Below, one piece after another: positions 9,205 through 18,001 of a DNA stretch of 64,000 bases (its first letter is position 1; each line of letters opens with the position of its first letter). Location: assembly GCA_965243415.1 (NCBI GenBank), contig OZ251549.1:2790001-2854000 (forward strand), in the 5' to 3' direction. Source of the stretch: G965204755 sp965243415 (GTDB lineage Bacteria > Acidobacteriota > Vicinamibacteria > Marinacidobacterales > Marinacidobacteraceae). The translations under genes were made by a program, and so were the position numbers. Below the pieces are notes generated by a model. That model was not told where the DNA came from. It saw only the letters and a list, made by a program, of their open reading frames with translations, and searched no databases.

Positions 9205-9812
9205 GGAGCGTGCTCCCGCGCTTCCGGGGCGAAATCCGGATCCTCGTAGTCCGAATGGAGGCTGTCGAACCCCTCGGGGTCGATCGCTTCGGATTCGTCG
9301 CCGCCCGGTTCCAGGGCCGAGAGGGCCGCGTCCCAGGAGAAGCCGCGGGCCAGGAGCCGGCGCAGCAGGAATTCGCGGCGGACGCGGGCCGGATCGGCCG
9401 CCGCGCCCTTCTTCTTCGGGGGGCGGCGGGCGCGCCGGTCCGCTTCCGGCTCGAGTCTGGCGCAGGCGCGTGCCGCCAGGACCCGTTCCGCGTCTCCGGC
9501 GAAGGCGGCCGCGACCGCTTCCCCGATCAGGGTCGAGGGCAGCCGGCGCGTCTCCAGGTAGGCGGCGATCCGCTTCGGGCCGTCGAGCCGTCCGGTGGAA
9601 CGGGCCTCCGCCACCGCCCGCGCCAGCGCGGCGTCGTCCAGGTAGCGCAACTCCCGGAGCCGGCGAACGGTCTCCTCGGTGTCCGGCTCCGGAAAGCCCT
9701 TCGCGGCGAGGCGGAAACGCACTTCCCCCTCGCTCAGGTCGCGTCGGGCGAGCATGGCGACCGCCGCGACCCAGGCGCCGGGCCGGGCGCCGCCGGAAGC
9801 GGGTCGGGACAC
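9201..9812 (-). CDS. recX: Regulatory protein RecX
   Basis: Modulator of RecA filaments. The 203-aa protein has the tandem three-helix repeats of RecX: LLARRDLSEGEVRFRLAAKGF near the N-terminus, then LRELRYLDDAALARAVAEARS and the ARVRREFLLRRLLARGFSW repeat. A Lys/Arg/Pro-rich insert (about residues 125-140) and an acidic tail lie between and after the repeats. recA is not in this window; instead recX is coupled to alaS by a 4-bp overlap, an association also common elsewhere, where alaS follows recA-recX. It starts at GTG 9812 with a -10-like TACGCT just 7 nt upstream. Confidence 0.85.
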   Translation of the reverse strand: MSRPASGGARPGAWVAAVAMLARRDLSEGEVRFRLAAKGFPEPDTEETVRRLRELRYLDDAALARAVAEARSTGRLDGPKRIAAYLETRRLPSTLIGEAVAAAFAGDAERVLAARACARLEPEADRRARRPPKKKGAAADPARVRREFLLRRLLARGFSWDAALSALEPGGDESEAIDPEGFDSLHSDYEDPDFAPEAREHAP

Positions 9813-9819
9813 CGGAGAA

Positions 9820-9825
9820 AGCGTA
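9820..9825 (-). promoter_or_regulatory. -10-like TACGCT for recX-alaS, predicted leaderless
   Basis: TACGCT on the minus strand ends 7 nt before the GTG of recX. No Shine-Dalgarno and no recognisable -35 are seen. Confidence 0.5.
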
Positions 9826-9962
9826 GCGCGGCCCTCCGGCGGCGCTTCCGACGCCGGGAAGGGGAGTCGGCGCCGCGCTCGGAGCGCGACCGCGGCGGAA
9901 GCGCGGCGGGCCGGTGCGGCCGGCCGGTTCGTCAGGCCGTTCGTCGGGGAGGTCCGGCCGGT

Positions 9963-11012
9963 TCAGGCGCCGGCAGCGGCGCGGATCGTCCGGGTCAGGG
10001 CGGGGACGATCTCCAGCACATCGCCGACGATCCCCACATCGGCGGCGCCGAAGATGGGAGCTTCCGGATCCCGGTTGATCGCCACCACGAACCCCGAGCC
10101 GCGCATCCCCACCAGGTGCTGGATCGCCCCCGAGATCCCGCAGGCGACATACAGCTTCGGGTTCACGGTGACGCCGCTGCTCCCGATCTGGCGGTCGTGG
10201 GGCAGCCAGCCGGCGTCGGTGACGGCGCGCGAGGCGCCGACGACGCCGCCGAGCGCCGCCGCCAACTCCTCGACGAGACCCAGGTTCTCCGGGCCGCCGA
10301 GCCCGCGTCCGGCGGCGACGACCACCCGGGCCGCGGGCAGATCCGCTCCGGTGTCCGGCGCCGCCCGCACTTCGAGGATCCGGGAGAGCAGGGACTCGGG
10401 TCCTGCCGGCGACTCGGACACCCGCACCGTGTGCGGAGCGCCCGGTTCGACCGGGGCGGCCGCGCCGGGTTCGAGCGTCGCGACGAGCGGCCGGCCGCGG
10501 AGGTTCACTTCCTGGACGAACTTCCCCTGGAAGGCCTTGCGCCGCGCGTAGAGGCCGCCGAGGCTCAGATGCAGCGCGGAACATCCCGCGGCCGCGGCGA
10601 CGCCGCAGCGCGCCGCCAGCAGGGGCGCCGTGTCCCAGCCGAAGGGCGTGTGGGGGAGCAGGATCAGGCCGGCGTCGAGGTCCGCCGCGACCGCGTGGAG
10701 GACTGCGGCGGCGCGGTCGGCAGTCGGCGGGGAGAGCGCCGGACCGGTGACGATCCGTACTTCGTCCGCCGGGAGCGCGGCGGCGACCGTCCACCCGGCC
10801 TCCCCGTCCCGAGCCGGCGCCACGGCCACCACCCGGGACACCGGGAGGCTCCGGGCCGCGCCGAGGAGTTCGAACGCGGTATCGGCGGGAGATTCCCCGT
10901 CGTGTTCGACGGCGACGATCGCCGGGCGGCGTTCGCGGTCCGGCAGCACGCCGCCGCGGTACGGAACCCCCGGGACCCGAAGGTCCCGCATCCCGCCGAA
11001 GAGGCTGTTCAC
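9963..11012 (-). CDS. etfA: Electron transfer flavoprotein alpha subunit
   Basis: FAD-binding subunit that passes electrons from acyl-CoA and related dehydrogenases to ETF:quinone oxidoreductase. It has 349 aa. The C-terminal FAD domain shows the family pattern GRGLGGPENLGLVEELAAALGG, then SRAVTDAGWLPHDRQIGSSG and YVACGISGAIQHLVGM, and ends with INRDPEAPIFGAADVGIVGD. The N-terminal domain is normal in length. GTG 11012 overlaps the etfB stop by 4 bp, so the two subunits are translationally coupled. No ETF-QO or acyl-CoA dehydrogenase is present nearby. Confidence 0.95.
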   Translation of the reverse strand: MNSLFGGMRDLRVPGVPYRGGVLPDRERRPAIVAVEHDGESPADTAFELLGAARSLPVSRVVAVAPARDGEAGWTVAAALPADEVRIVTGPALSPPTADRAAAVLHAVAADLDAGLILLPHTPFGWDTAPLLAARCGVAAAAGCSALHLSLGGLYARRKAFQGKFVQEVNLRGRPLVATLEPGAAAPVEPGAPHTVRVSESPAGPESLLSRILEVRAAPDTGADLPAARVVVAAGRGLGGPENLGLVEELAAALGGVVGASRAVTDAGWLPHDRQIGSSGVTVNPKLYVACGISGAIQHLVGMRGSGFVVAINRDPEAPIFGAADVGIVGDVLEIVPALTRTIRAAAGA

Positions 11013-11842
11013 GACTCGCCCGGAAGGGTGACGCCGGCCCCGCTGCGGATCCGGCCGACGAGTTCGGCGGCCATCTCGTCGGCGCTGCCCGTCAGCAATT
11101 CCGCGGTCTGCGCCCGTTCCGGCCGCTCCAGCAGGAAGCGCCGGAAAGAACCGGGCGCCGCCCCGGACTCTTCGCGGAGGGAACCGAATTCCAGCGACTC
11201 GATCGGCTTGCGGCGCGCCGCCATGATGCCCCGCAGGCTGGCGTAGCGCGGGGTGTTCACGCCGGTCTGGACAGCGACCACCGCCGGCAGTTCCAGGGCG
11301 ACGACCGCGGCCCGGCCCCCGTCGAGTTCGCGTTCGACGACCAGGCGCCCGGCCTCCGGACGGATCGCGGTGACCGCCGAGGCCCAGGCCCAGCCGAGGA
11401 GCCCGGCGACGAGCCCGCCGACCTGTCCGTGGCCGCTGTCCTCGGAGAGGAGACCGGCGGTGACGATCTGCGCTTCCGAGCGGCGGACCGCGACGGACAG
11501 CGCGGCGGCGACGGCGAACGGGTCCGCCAGGTCGTCCCGCTCGCAGCGGAGGTGGATGGCGCGGTCCGCTCCCATGGCCAGGCAGGTGCGGAGGACCTGC
11601 CCGGCCTCTTCGGGTCCGGCAGTCACGACGACCACCTGTTCCACCGGACCGTCTTCCCGGAGCCGGAGGGCCGCCTCCACCGCGTAGCGGTCGTAGTCGT
11701 TGATCCCGTAGCCCAGGCTGCTCTCGTCGATCCAGGTCGGCCGGGGCGGCTCGCCCGGCCCGTTTTCCGTCGCCCGCCCGGTTTCCGGGCGGAAGGCGGA
11801 GTTGCGATCCGGAACCTGTTTGACCAGGGCGACAGCGTTCAG
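11009..11842 (-). CDS. etfB: Electron transfer flavoprotein beta subunit (apparent CTG start)
   Basis: AMP-binding partner of EtfA. The frame from GTG 11680 would give only 223 aa and lack the conserved N-terminus, but the same frame is open upstream and encodes NAVALVKQVPDRN, then SSLGYGINDYDRYAVEAAL, which is exactly the EtfB N-terminal signature. No ATG, GTG or TTG occurs in frame before it; the codon at the family's usual start is CTG (11842-11840), giving 277 aa. The recognition-loop segment VNTPRYASLRGIMAARRKP is present. A divergent gene begins only about 50 nt away, so promoters must overlap. Either a genuine CTG start or a local sequence error removing a normal start codon. Confidence 0.85.
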   Translation of the reverse strand: MNAVALVKQVPDRNSAFRPETGRATENGPGEPPRPTWIDESSLGYGINDYDRYAVEAALRLREDGPVEQVVVVTAGPEEAGQVLRTCLAMGADRAIHLRCERDDLADPFAVAAALSVAVRRSEAQIVTAGLLSEDSGHGQVGGLVAGLLGWAWASAVTAIRPEAGRLVVERELDGGRAAVVALELPAVVAVQTGVNTPRYASLRGIMAARRKPIESLEFGSLREESGAAPGSFRRFLLERPERAQTAELLTGSADEMAAELVGRIRSGAGVTLPGES

Positions 11843-11862
11843 GGGGGCTCGGCCTCGGCGGA

Positions 11863-11868
11863 TATGAT
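11863..11868 (+). promoter_or_regulatory. TATGAT, candidate -10 of the TolB-N/FlgO-like gene
   Basis: TATGAT is five of six to consensus and lies 25 nt before the ATG at 11894. It contains the alternative ATG at 11864, so if it is a promoter the later start is the right one. It sits within about 20 bp of the etfB start on the other strand. Confidence 0.45.
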
Positions 11869-11893
11869 GGCCGGCGGCGCGGACGGGGGCAAG

Positions 11894-12472
11894 ATGCGGC
11901 GGGGTTTCCTGGCGGCGTCGGCCATCGTGGCGCTGGCGGTCGGGCTCGCGCTGCTGGCGCTGGCCGGGCGGCCGCGGCTGATCCGGCGGCCGGCGGCCGG
12001 GGGCCGTCCGGTGCTTCTGGTTCCGGACTTCGTGAACCGGACCGGGGACGGTGACCTGACGCCGCTGACCGACGCCCTCACTGCCGCGGTGCGCGCCCGG
12101 CTCCGGGCGGATCGGGAGGGGATCTTCGAGGTGTCTCCGCGCCGGCTGCGCCCGGTGTTCGGGGTGCGGGAGCGCGAAGTCGGTCTCGCCGGGATCGCCG
12201 CCCGACTCGGGGCGGACTATGTGCTCGCCGGGTCCCTGGAGGCCGGCGCCGGTCGGCCGCTCGGTCCGGGCTCCTCCTGGGCGCCTCTCGGCGCCGCCGC
12301 CGGCGACGGGGAAGCGATCCGCCTCGAAGTGCTCCTGGTGCGGAATGTCGAGCGCCCGCAGGTGTACGCGGAACGGTTCCCGCTCGGTGCGCCGGGCGGG
12401 GAGGCGTCCGCCCGGCAGCGGATCGCCCGGCTGGTGGCGGACCGCATCGCGCTCTCGCTGCGCCGCCCCTGA
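11894..12472 (+). CDS. Membrane-anchored protein with TolB-N/FlgO-like domain
   Basis: From ATG 11894 the protein has 192 aa: a basic tip (RR), one hydrophobic segment (about residues 4-26) with no lipobox, then a soluble domain. The soluble part follows the pattern of TolB N-terminal and FlgO-like domains: LLVPDFVNRTGDGDLTPLTDAL, followed by ARLGADYVLAGSLEA, and a terminal Arg-rich helix. These domains bind or organise envelope partners and are often found with Pal/Tol or as sensory-domain adjuncts; the partner here is unknown. An in-frame ATG at 11864 would add ten residues. It diverges from etfB and converges with the HlyD-type gene. Confidence 0.6.
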   Translation: MRRGFLAASAIVALAVGLALLALAGRPRLIRRPAAGGRPVLLVPDFVNRTGDGDLTPLTDALTAAVRARLRADREGIFEVSPRRLRPVFGVREREVGLAGIAARLGADYVLAGSLEAGAGRPLGPGSSWAPLGAAAGDGEAIRLEVLLVRNVERPQVYAERFPLGAPGGEASARQRIARLVADRIALSLRRP

Positions 12473-12524
12473 AACGAGACCGGAACCGAACCGGCGAGCG
12501 GCCCCGGTCGGAGCGGGGCGCGGT

Positions 12525-13784
12525 TCAGCGGAGGCGGATCCGGTCCCACTGATCCCAGGCGGCGGTGTCCGAGAGGACGATCTCCTCTCCCCGCTCCAGC
12601 CCGGAGACCACCTCGATCCGGTTCACCGAACTCCGGCCCAGCCGCACCGGGACCCGGACCGCCTCGTCGCCCTCCGGGGACAGTCGGAAGAGCCCGACCA
12701 GCGAGCCGGGCTGGCCGTACGCCGGCCGGCCGACATGGAGGACTTCGGCGAGGCGGTCGAGTTCGATGACGCCGTCCACCGAGAGGTCCGGGCGCGCGCC
12801 CCGGGGCAGGGCGCCGCTGAGGCGGACATCCACGGCCACCCGGCCTTCGCGCACCGACGGATCCACCCGTTCCACCACTCCCGCCACCACGCCGTTCCGG
12901 GTGTCCACCGAGACCGGCTGACCGGGCGCCACGTCCCGCGCCTGGGTCTCCGCCACCCGGAGCGTGGCCCGGAGCCGCTGCGGGTCGGCGACCCGGGCCA
13001 GGTTCGCTCCCGGGGCCACCTCCTGACCCACTTCGACCGGGATCTCGAGCAGGATGCCGTCCTGGCCGGCGCGGACGGTCAGCGCCTCCACCTGGTGCTG
13101 CTTCAGGTCACGGGCGGCGCGGTAGCGGGCCACGGTGGCTTCCTTGGAGCGCAACTGCGCCTCCCCGGCGCCTTCGAGGATGTCGAGGCGCTCCTGCTCG
13201 AGAGCGTGGCGGGTCTCGAGTTCGTCCGCCCGCACCTGGCTGCGCCGGAGGATGAGTTCGCCGATCAGGCCGTCCTCCCGGAGGCGGAGGTCGGCTTCGG
13301 CCCGGCGGCTCGCCTGGGCGAAGTCGGCGGCCACCCGCTCGGCGGCGTTCTCCTGGGACAGGAGTTCGGATCGCGTCGTCAGGCGCAGTTCTTCGAGTTC
13401 CGCCTGCTGCGCCCGGTACTCCAGGTCCGCCTCCCGGGCCTCCTGCGCCAATTCCGGGTTGGAGAGGACGAGCAGCACCGTATCCGCTGCCACCGGAGCG
13501 CCGGGCAGGACGCCGCGCTCCTCGACCCGGCCCCGGGTTTCGGCGGCGATCCAGCGGAGGTCCTCCGGGGGTACCACCAAGGTCCCCGGACCCCGGACCT
13601 GACGCACCAACTCGCCGTACTCGACGACCCCGGTCCAGATGGACGAGCGCCGCACCTCCGGCGCCGCCGGCGCGATCCGGGCGAGCAGCGCGGTCAGGAT
13701 CGCCGCTCCGGCAACGCCCCCGCCGGCGTAGAGGAGGCGGCGGTTCCGGCGGGCGCGCTTTCGGTCCGCGGTCCGGAAGTCCAT
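12525..13784 (-). CDS. HlyD/RND-type periplasmic adaptor (membrane fusion) protein
   Basis: It has 419 aa. A single N-terminal transmembrane segment (about residues 18-37) is followed by a barrel-sandwich half (GTLVVPPEDLRWIAAETRGRV), a long alpha-helical coiled-coil hairpin (about 100-230, rich in Glu/Ala/Arg), the second lipoyl half (DGILLEIPVEVGQEVAPGANL) and beta-barrel/membrane-proximal domains ending GLERGEEIVLSDT. This is the architecture of adaptors serving MacB-type ABC exporters or RND pumps. No pump, ABC permease or TolC gene lies next to it; it is instead the last gene of the TRAP operon, 29 nt after dctQM. Partner and substrate are unknown. Confidence 0.85.
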   Translation of the reverse strand: MDFRTADRKRARRNRRLLYAGGGVAGAAILTALLARIAPAAPEVRRSSIWTGVVEYGELVRQVRGPGTLVVPPEDLRWIAAETRGRVEERGVLPGAPVAADTVLLVLSNPELAQEAREADLEYRAQQAELEELRLTTRSELLSQENAAERVAADFAQASRRAEADLRLREDGLIGELILRRSQVRADELETRHALEQERLDILEGAGEAQLRSKEATVARYRAARDLKQHQVEALTVRAGQDGILLEIPVEVGQEVAPGANLARVADPQRLRATLRVAETQARDVAPGQPVSVDTRNGVVAGVVERVDPSVREGRVAVDVRLSGALPRGARPDLSVDGVIELDRLAEVLHVGRPAYGQPGSLVGLFRLSPEGDEAVRVPVRLGRSSVNRIEVVSGLERGEEIVLSDTAAWDQWDRIRLR

Positions 13785-13813
13785 TTCCGTTCGAGTCGGC
13801 GTTCGGGTGGGGG

Positions 13814-15679
13814 TCAGCCGTACACCCAGCGGGGGAGGGTGAGGGTGAGGAACGGGGCGTAGGTTACGAGGAGTACCGCCCCGGCGCGAATGGCGAGGAA
13901 CGGGAGCGCCGCCCGGTACACCTCCCCGAGCGGCCGGCGGAAGCGGTACGAAGCGAGGAACAGGTTCATCCCCACCGGCGGAGTCAGGTACCCCAATTCC
14001 AGGTTCGTCAGGAAGATCACCCCGAGGTGCAGCGGATCGATCCCGAAGGCGAGACCCAGCGGCGCGATGAGGGGCACCACCACCACCACCGCCGAGTAGA
14101 TGTCCATCAGGCAACCGGTGACCAGCAGGAACACATTCAGGAGCAGGAGGAAGAACAGCGGCGAGACCACGAAGGACTGCACCCACTCCACCGCCGCGGC
14201 GGGGAGGTCCGCGAACACCAGGTAGTTCGTGAATCCGAGCGCGGCCCCGAGGATCAGCAGGACCCCGCCGATCAGGGTGACGGCGTTGCCGCCGATCCGG
14301 ACCAGGTCGGCGAGGGTCTTGCCCTCCCGATGGACCACGAACTCGACGAACAGGGCGTAGAGCACGGTGAGGGCCGCCGCCTCCACCAGCGTGGCGACGC
14401 CGAGGACCACCACCGAGAGCACCACCACCGGGATCGCCGCCTCCCACTTCGCGACCCACAGCGCTCGCGCCGCTTCCCGGAGACGGAAGGGGGTCCGCTT
14501 CCCGGCGAAACGCCGGGTGGCGAAGACCACGAAGCCGGCCACGAGCGCGATCTCCACCACCGCCGGGGCGAATCCGGCCACGAACAGCCGCGCGATGTCC
14601 ACCTCGGCGACCAGTCCGTAGAGGATCACCGCGAGGGAGGGAGGGAAGAGCAGCCCCAGGGAGCCGGCGGAAGTCAGGAGGCCGGTGGCGAACCGGGGCC
14701 GGTGCCCGTCGGCGAGCAGCATGGGGAACATGAGTCCGCCCATCGCCAGGATGGTGACCCCGCTGCCGCCGGTGAAGCAGGTGAAGAAGGCCGACACCAC
14801 GATGGCGACGATCGCCACCCCCCCGGGCATCCAGCCGAACAGCCCGCGGAAGAGGACCACCAGGCGTCGGGGGGCGCCGCCCTCCGCCAGGATGTAGCCG
14901 GCGAGGGTGAACAGGGGGATCGTCGGCAGCGTCGGCTTGCTCGCCATGCCGTAGGCCTCGGCCGGGATCGCCGAGATCGGGTCCCAGTTGCTCCACAGGA
15001 GCACCGCGGCGGCCCCGGCCAGCGCCACGAAGATCGGCGCCCCGAGCGCGGCGGCGGCGAGGACCAGGCCGAGCAGGAACCACTCGATCCCCAGCCCGGT
15101 GAGATCGAGGCCGGTGAGGCCCTCGTCGAGGAGCGGCGGGACCAGGAGTCCGAGCGCCGCCGTCACGCGGCCCCAGGTGGCGGGGATCCGCCGGAAGAGG
15201 CGCCAGCCGATGAGCGCGAACCCGAGCGGCATCACCCCGGCGGCGGCCCACACCGGCACGCCGAGTGCCAGTTCCCGGCCCCCGACCCACTCCGCGTGGA
15301 TCAGCACCACGCTGGCGTAGGCCAGGGTCACCGAGACCACGACGGACACCGCTCCGGCGATCGAGGCGAAGGCGCGTTTCGCGCTCGGCGAGGCCAGGGC
15401 CGAGCCGACGGTGAGGGCCAGGAGTTCGCCCCGCCGCGCGGCGACCGCGGCCCCGAGGAAGCCGACCCACAGCGCCAGGTGCTGCACCCACATCGTCGAG
15501 CCGGGGACGCCGCCCGGCCAGAACGGGCGGATCAGCGCCTCGGTGATCGGGATCGCCGCCATGGCGACGAGCGCCGCCACCGAGAGGCCCTCCTCGAACA
15601 CCGCCAGCCGGCCCCGGCGGGGCGCGGGGGCCGCGCCGGCGACCCCGGCCGGGTCCGGCGGCGGGGCGGCTTCGGTCAT
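13814..15679 (-). CDS. dctM: TRAP transporter permease, fused DctQ-DctM
   Basis: Fused small (Q) and large (M) membrane subunits of a tripartite ATP-independent periplasmic transporter, 621 aa. Residues ~30-170 form the four-helix DctQ part (with LWVGFLGAAVAARRGELLAL). From ~190 on is the 12-helix DctM part, with FVALAGAAAVLLWSN, KPTLPTIPLFTLAGYILAEGG, TGGSGVTILAMGGLMFPMLL and the C-terminal LELGYLTPPVGMNLFLAS. Na+- or H+-coupled uptake of an organic acid is expected from the family; the ligand is decided by DctP and cannot be read here. The operon order is TatT, DctP, DctQM, HlyD-like. Confidence 0.93.
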   Translation of the reverse strand: MTEAAPPPDPAGVAGAAPAPRRGRLAVFEEGLSVAALVAMAAIPITEALIRPFWPGGVPGSTMWVQHLALWVGFLGAAVAARRGELLALTVGSALASPSAKRAFASIAGAVSVVVSVTLAYASVVLIHAEWVGGRELALGVPVWAAAGVMPLGFALIGWRLFRRIPATWGRVTAALGLLVPPLLDEGLTGLDLTGLGIEWFLLGLVLAAAALGAPIFVALAGAAAVLLWSNWDPISAIPAEAYGMASKPTLPTIPLFTLAGYILAEGGAPRRLVVLFRGLFGWMPGGVAIVAIVVSAFFTCFTGGSGVTILAMGGLMFPMLLADGHRPRFATGLLTSAGSLGLLFPPSLAVILYGLVAEVDIARLFVAGFAPAVVEIALVAGFVVFATRRFAGKRTPFRLREAARALWVAKWEAAIPVVVLSVVVLGVATLVEAAALTVLYALFVEFVVHREGKTLADLVRIGGNAVTLIGGVLLILGAALGFTNYLVFADLPAAAVEWVQSFVVSPLFFLLLLNVFLLVTGCLMDIYSAVVVVVPLIAPLGLAFGIDPLHLGVIFLTNLELGYLTPPVGMNLFLASYRFRRPLGEVYRAALPFLAIRAGAVLLVTYAPFLTLTLPRWVYG

Positions 15680-15808
15680 CGGAGTGGTCTCACGGTCGGG
15701 AAGGCGCCGGCGCCCGTTCCGGGAAGGTAGCAGTCGGCGCCGCGCCGGCCCCGGCCGCGGACGGAGGGAATCCGGTCCGTTGCGGGTCCGGCCCCGGTCC
15801 GTTCCCCG

Positions 15809-16990
15809 TCAGTTCTTCGACCGGCGGTACTCGTCGCGGAGGCGGAGAACCTCGTCGAACACCGCCGGCGGCACCAGTCGTTCGCGCACCATCGGCCAGG
15901 TCGCCTCGGCGGCGGCCTGCCACTCGGCGCGGAACGCGTCGGAGGCTTCGATGACGGTGAGTCCCCGGCTCTTCATGGCGGCGAGGGACTTCTCTTCCTG
16001 GAGGCGGTTCGTGCGGCGGAATTCGGCGGCGGCCGCCGCGCTCAGCCGGGCGACGATCTCCTGCTGGGCCGGCTCGAGGCGTTCCCAGGCGCTCTCGTGG
16101 ATCACCACCGCGCCCTGGAGGGGCGCCCAGCGGAGATCGTTCATGAACCCCGCGGAGCGGTAGATCTGAGACCCCTCGGCGAGGATGACCGGCAGTCCGG
16201 CGGCCTCCACCAGGCCGGTCTGGAAGCCGCTCACCATCTCCACGGTGTTGATCGGGACCGGATCGAAGCCGGCCCAGCGCAGGAGGTCCACGGCGGTGGG
16301 GTCGGTGGCGGACCCGGCGAGGCGCAGGTCCTGGATGTCCGCGAGGGTGTGGATCGGCTCGGTGGCGAAGAAGTGCACCCAGCCCACATCCGCCCAGGCC
16401 AGCGTCCGGAAACCGTGCTCCTGCAGGGACTCCTCGATGGTCGGGTTCACCGCTTCCCGGACTCGATCCCACTCGTCGTAGTCGCGGAAGACCATCGGGA
16501 TCGAGAGCGTCCAGGCGCTCGCGTCCAGTTCGGCCAGTCCCACATTGGAGATGGCGGCGAGGTGGACCTGTCCGATGCGCATCTTGCGGATCAGGTCCGT
16601 CTCGTCGCCGGCGGCGCCGCCGGCGAGGATCCGGATCCGCACCTCGCGGTCGGTCTCCCGGCCGATCCCGGCGGCGAGTTCCTGGAGGATCAGGTGCCAG
16701 GCGGAGCCGTTCGGGGCGACCGTGGCGAGCCGCAGCGACACCCGGGCTTCCGCGGTCGCGGCAGCGAACGCCACCGCGGCCGCGGCTGCCGGCAGGAGCC
16801 GGCGGAAGGTCCGGACGCCCGGCCGGCGAACCGGACCGCGCCTGCAGCCGGGCCCGCGGCCGGGCCGGGGGCTGCTCTCGGGAAATCGGGGAGGGAAGCG
16901 GGAAACCATGCCGGAAGCCTTTCGCGCGGTTCTTCGGGAGGGGGAACGTCCGTTGCCGGGGTCGTTGCCGGCGGCTCCGGTGTTCGTCAC
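15809..16990 (-). CDS. dctP: TRAP transporter substrate-binding protein DctP
   Basis: Periplasmic ligand-binding subunit. After a signal segment (RRLLPAAAAAVAFAAATAEA, about residues 62-81) comes the DctP fold: SLRLATVAPNGSAWHLILQE, GDETDLIRKMRIGQVHLAAIS, and the Arg-containing ligand region LRLAGSATDPTAVDLLRWAG, followed by NTVEMVSGFQTGLVEAA. From GTG 16990 it is 393 aa, coupled to the TatT gene by a GTGA overlap. This leaves an unusual ~60-residue Arg/Pro/Gly-rich stretch before the signal sequence; an internal ATG at 16909 shortens it. Part of that extension is encoded by an imperfect 12-bp duplication (16949-16972), which suggests it may not be translated. Confidence 0.92.
   Translation of the reverse strand: MTNTGAAGNDPGNGRSPSRRTARKASGMVSRFPPRFPESSPRPGRGPGCRRGPVRRPGVRTFRRLLPAAAAAVAFAAATAEARVSLRLATVAPNGSAWHLILQELAAGIGRETDREVRIRILAGGAAGDETDLIRKMRIGQVHLAAISNVGLAELDASAWTLSIPMVFRDYDEWDRVREAVNPTIEESLQEHGFRTLAWADVGWVHFFATEPIHTLADIQDLRLAGSATDPTAVDLLRWAGFDPVPINTVEMVSGFQTGLVEAAGLPVILAEGSQIYRSAGFMNDLRWAPLQGAVVIHESAWERLEPAQQEIVARLSAAAAAEFRRTNRLQEEKSLAAMKSRGLTVIEASDAFRAEWQAAAEATWPMVRERLVPPAVFDEVLRLRDEYRRSKN
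16949..16972 (-). repeat. Imperfect 12-bp tandem duplication near the dctP start
   Basis: Two adjacent 12-mers share nine of twelve bases (core CGTTGCCGG on the plus strand). They encode the Gly-Asn-Asp-Pro-Gly-Asn stretch in the dctP N-terminal extension. Confidence 0.5.
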
Positions 16991-17988
16991 CGGCGGGATC
17001 CGCCACCCTCGCCGAGATCGTCGAGGAAGTAGTCGTCCACGGTTCGGAGCAGCCAGGCGGCCCGCTCCTGGGCCACCCGGTTCAGCAGCCGCGCGCCCGG
17101 CTCCCGGTCGAGGTCGAAGTCCAGGGTCCGGCGCAGCAGCGTCTCGAATTCCTCCCGGTCGGCGAGCGCGATCGAACCGGTCTCCGCCCAGGTGGACCAG
17201 ACGACGGGGCGCCGGGCCGGCCCGACTTCGAGCGCCCGTTCGTAGTACTCCCGGGCGAGTTCCAGCGAGCCGCCCACCCGGGCCACCTCGTAGATGCTGA
17301 GGTAGTCGTACACCACGCCCTCGTCCACGGTGTCGTCCAGCCGGCGGGAAGCGTTCAGCAGGGCGCCCACCACCGCGAGATCGGCGGTGGCCTCCGGGTC
17401 GTTCGTGGCCATGCCGATGCGGGCGCCGAGAGCGGTCCCGGTCCAGAGCGCGAGCGCGGCGTCCCCGGTCTCCAGCTCGGAGGCGGCGGTCTCCGGATCG
17501 CGGCTCAGGCGGCCGCGGATCCCCGGGTGGCGGAGTTCCAGCCCGCGCATGCCGAAGTCGGTGGCGCGCCCGTAGAGACGCGCCGCCCGCGCCCGGATCG
17601 CCCGGTCTTCCTCGAACTCGGTGAAGTCCAGGTCGAACCGCAACGGCTCGACGAACCCGTAGGTGTAGAGGAGGAACCCCTTGGCGGCGCTCAGGAGCAT
17701 CCCTTCGTGCTCCGGATTCGCGAGGAGCAGCGTCTCCAGCGTCTTCAGGTTGAACGCGAGCGCGCTTCCCACGAGTTCGAGGTCGTCGTCGGAGCGATAG
17801 ACCGCTTCGCCCTCGGCGAGCACCCCGGCGAGCGAGTTCACGGCGACGCCGGTGACCAGGGAGCAGCCGCCGAGGAGCGGGGCGGCGAGCAGCAGGGCGG
17901 CCGGCAGCAGGGCGGGGAGCCCGCCGGGGAGCCGAGCGGGGCGGCCGCGACCGATCGGCCGGGCCGGCGTCGGGTCGGCGGCGGTCAC
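16987..17988 (-). CDS. tatT: TRAP transporter TatT-component lipoprotein
   Basis: A 333-aa lipoprotein. The N-terminus is a signal peptide with lipobox LLGGC (LLAAPLLGGCSLV), so it should be anchored in a membrane facing the periplasm. The rest is helical, with a TPR-like C-terminal half (YDYLSIYEVARVGGSLELAREYYERALEVG). It matches the TatT family, a TPR-type trimeric partner of DctP-like proteins first described in Treponema and thought to form an open chamber with the binding protein. The gene directly precedes dctP with a 4-bp overlap, which supports this. The GTG at 17988 is the start that preserves the signal peptide. Confidence 0.88.
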   Translation of the reverse strand: MTAADPTPARPIGRGRPARLPGGLPALLPAALLLAAPLLGGCSLVTGVAVNSLAGVLAEGEAVYRSDDDLELVGSALAFNLKTLETLLLANPEHEGMLLSAAKGFLLYTYGFVEPLRFDLDFTEFEEDRAIRARAARLYGRATDFGMRGLELRHPGIRGRLSRDPETAASELETGDAALALWTGTALGARIGMATNDPEATADLAVVGALLNASRRLDDTVDEGVVYDYLSIYEVARVGGSLELAREYYERALEVGPARRPVVWSTWAETGSIALADREEFETLLRRTLDFDLDREPGARLLNRVAQERAAWLLRTVDDYFLDDLGEGGGSRR

Positions 17989-18001
17989 GGCCGGTCTCGC
18001 C

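Noticed and set aside
9201..10794. N-terminal extension of alaS into recX and etfA territory (one continuous open frame to 10794).
   Set aside because: alaS homology starts right after GTG 9204, which overlaps the recX stop; recX and etfA are independently supported on the same strand in other frames.
11678..11680. GTG 11680 as the etfB start.
   Set aside because: It would delete about 54 conserved N-terminal residues including the VKQVPD motif that is encoded just upstream in frame.
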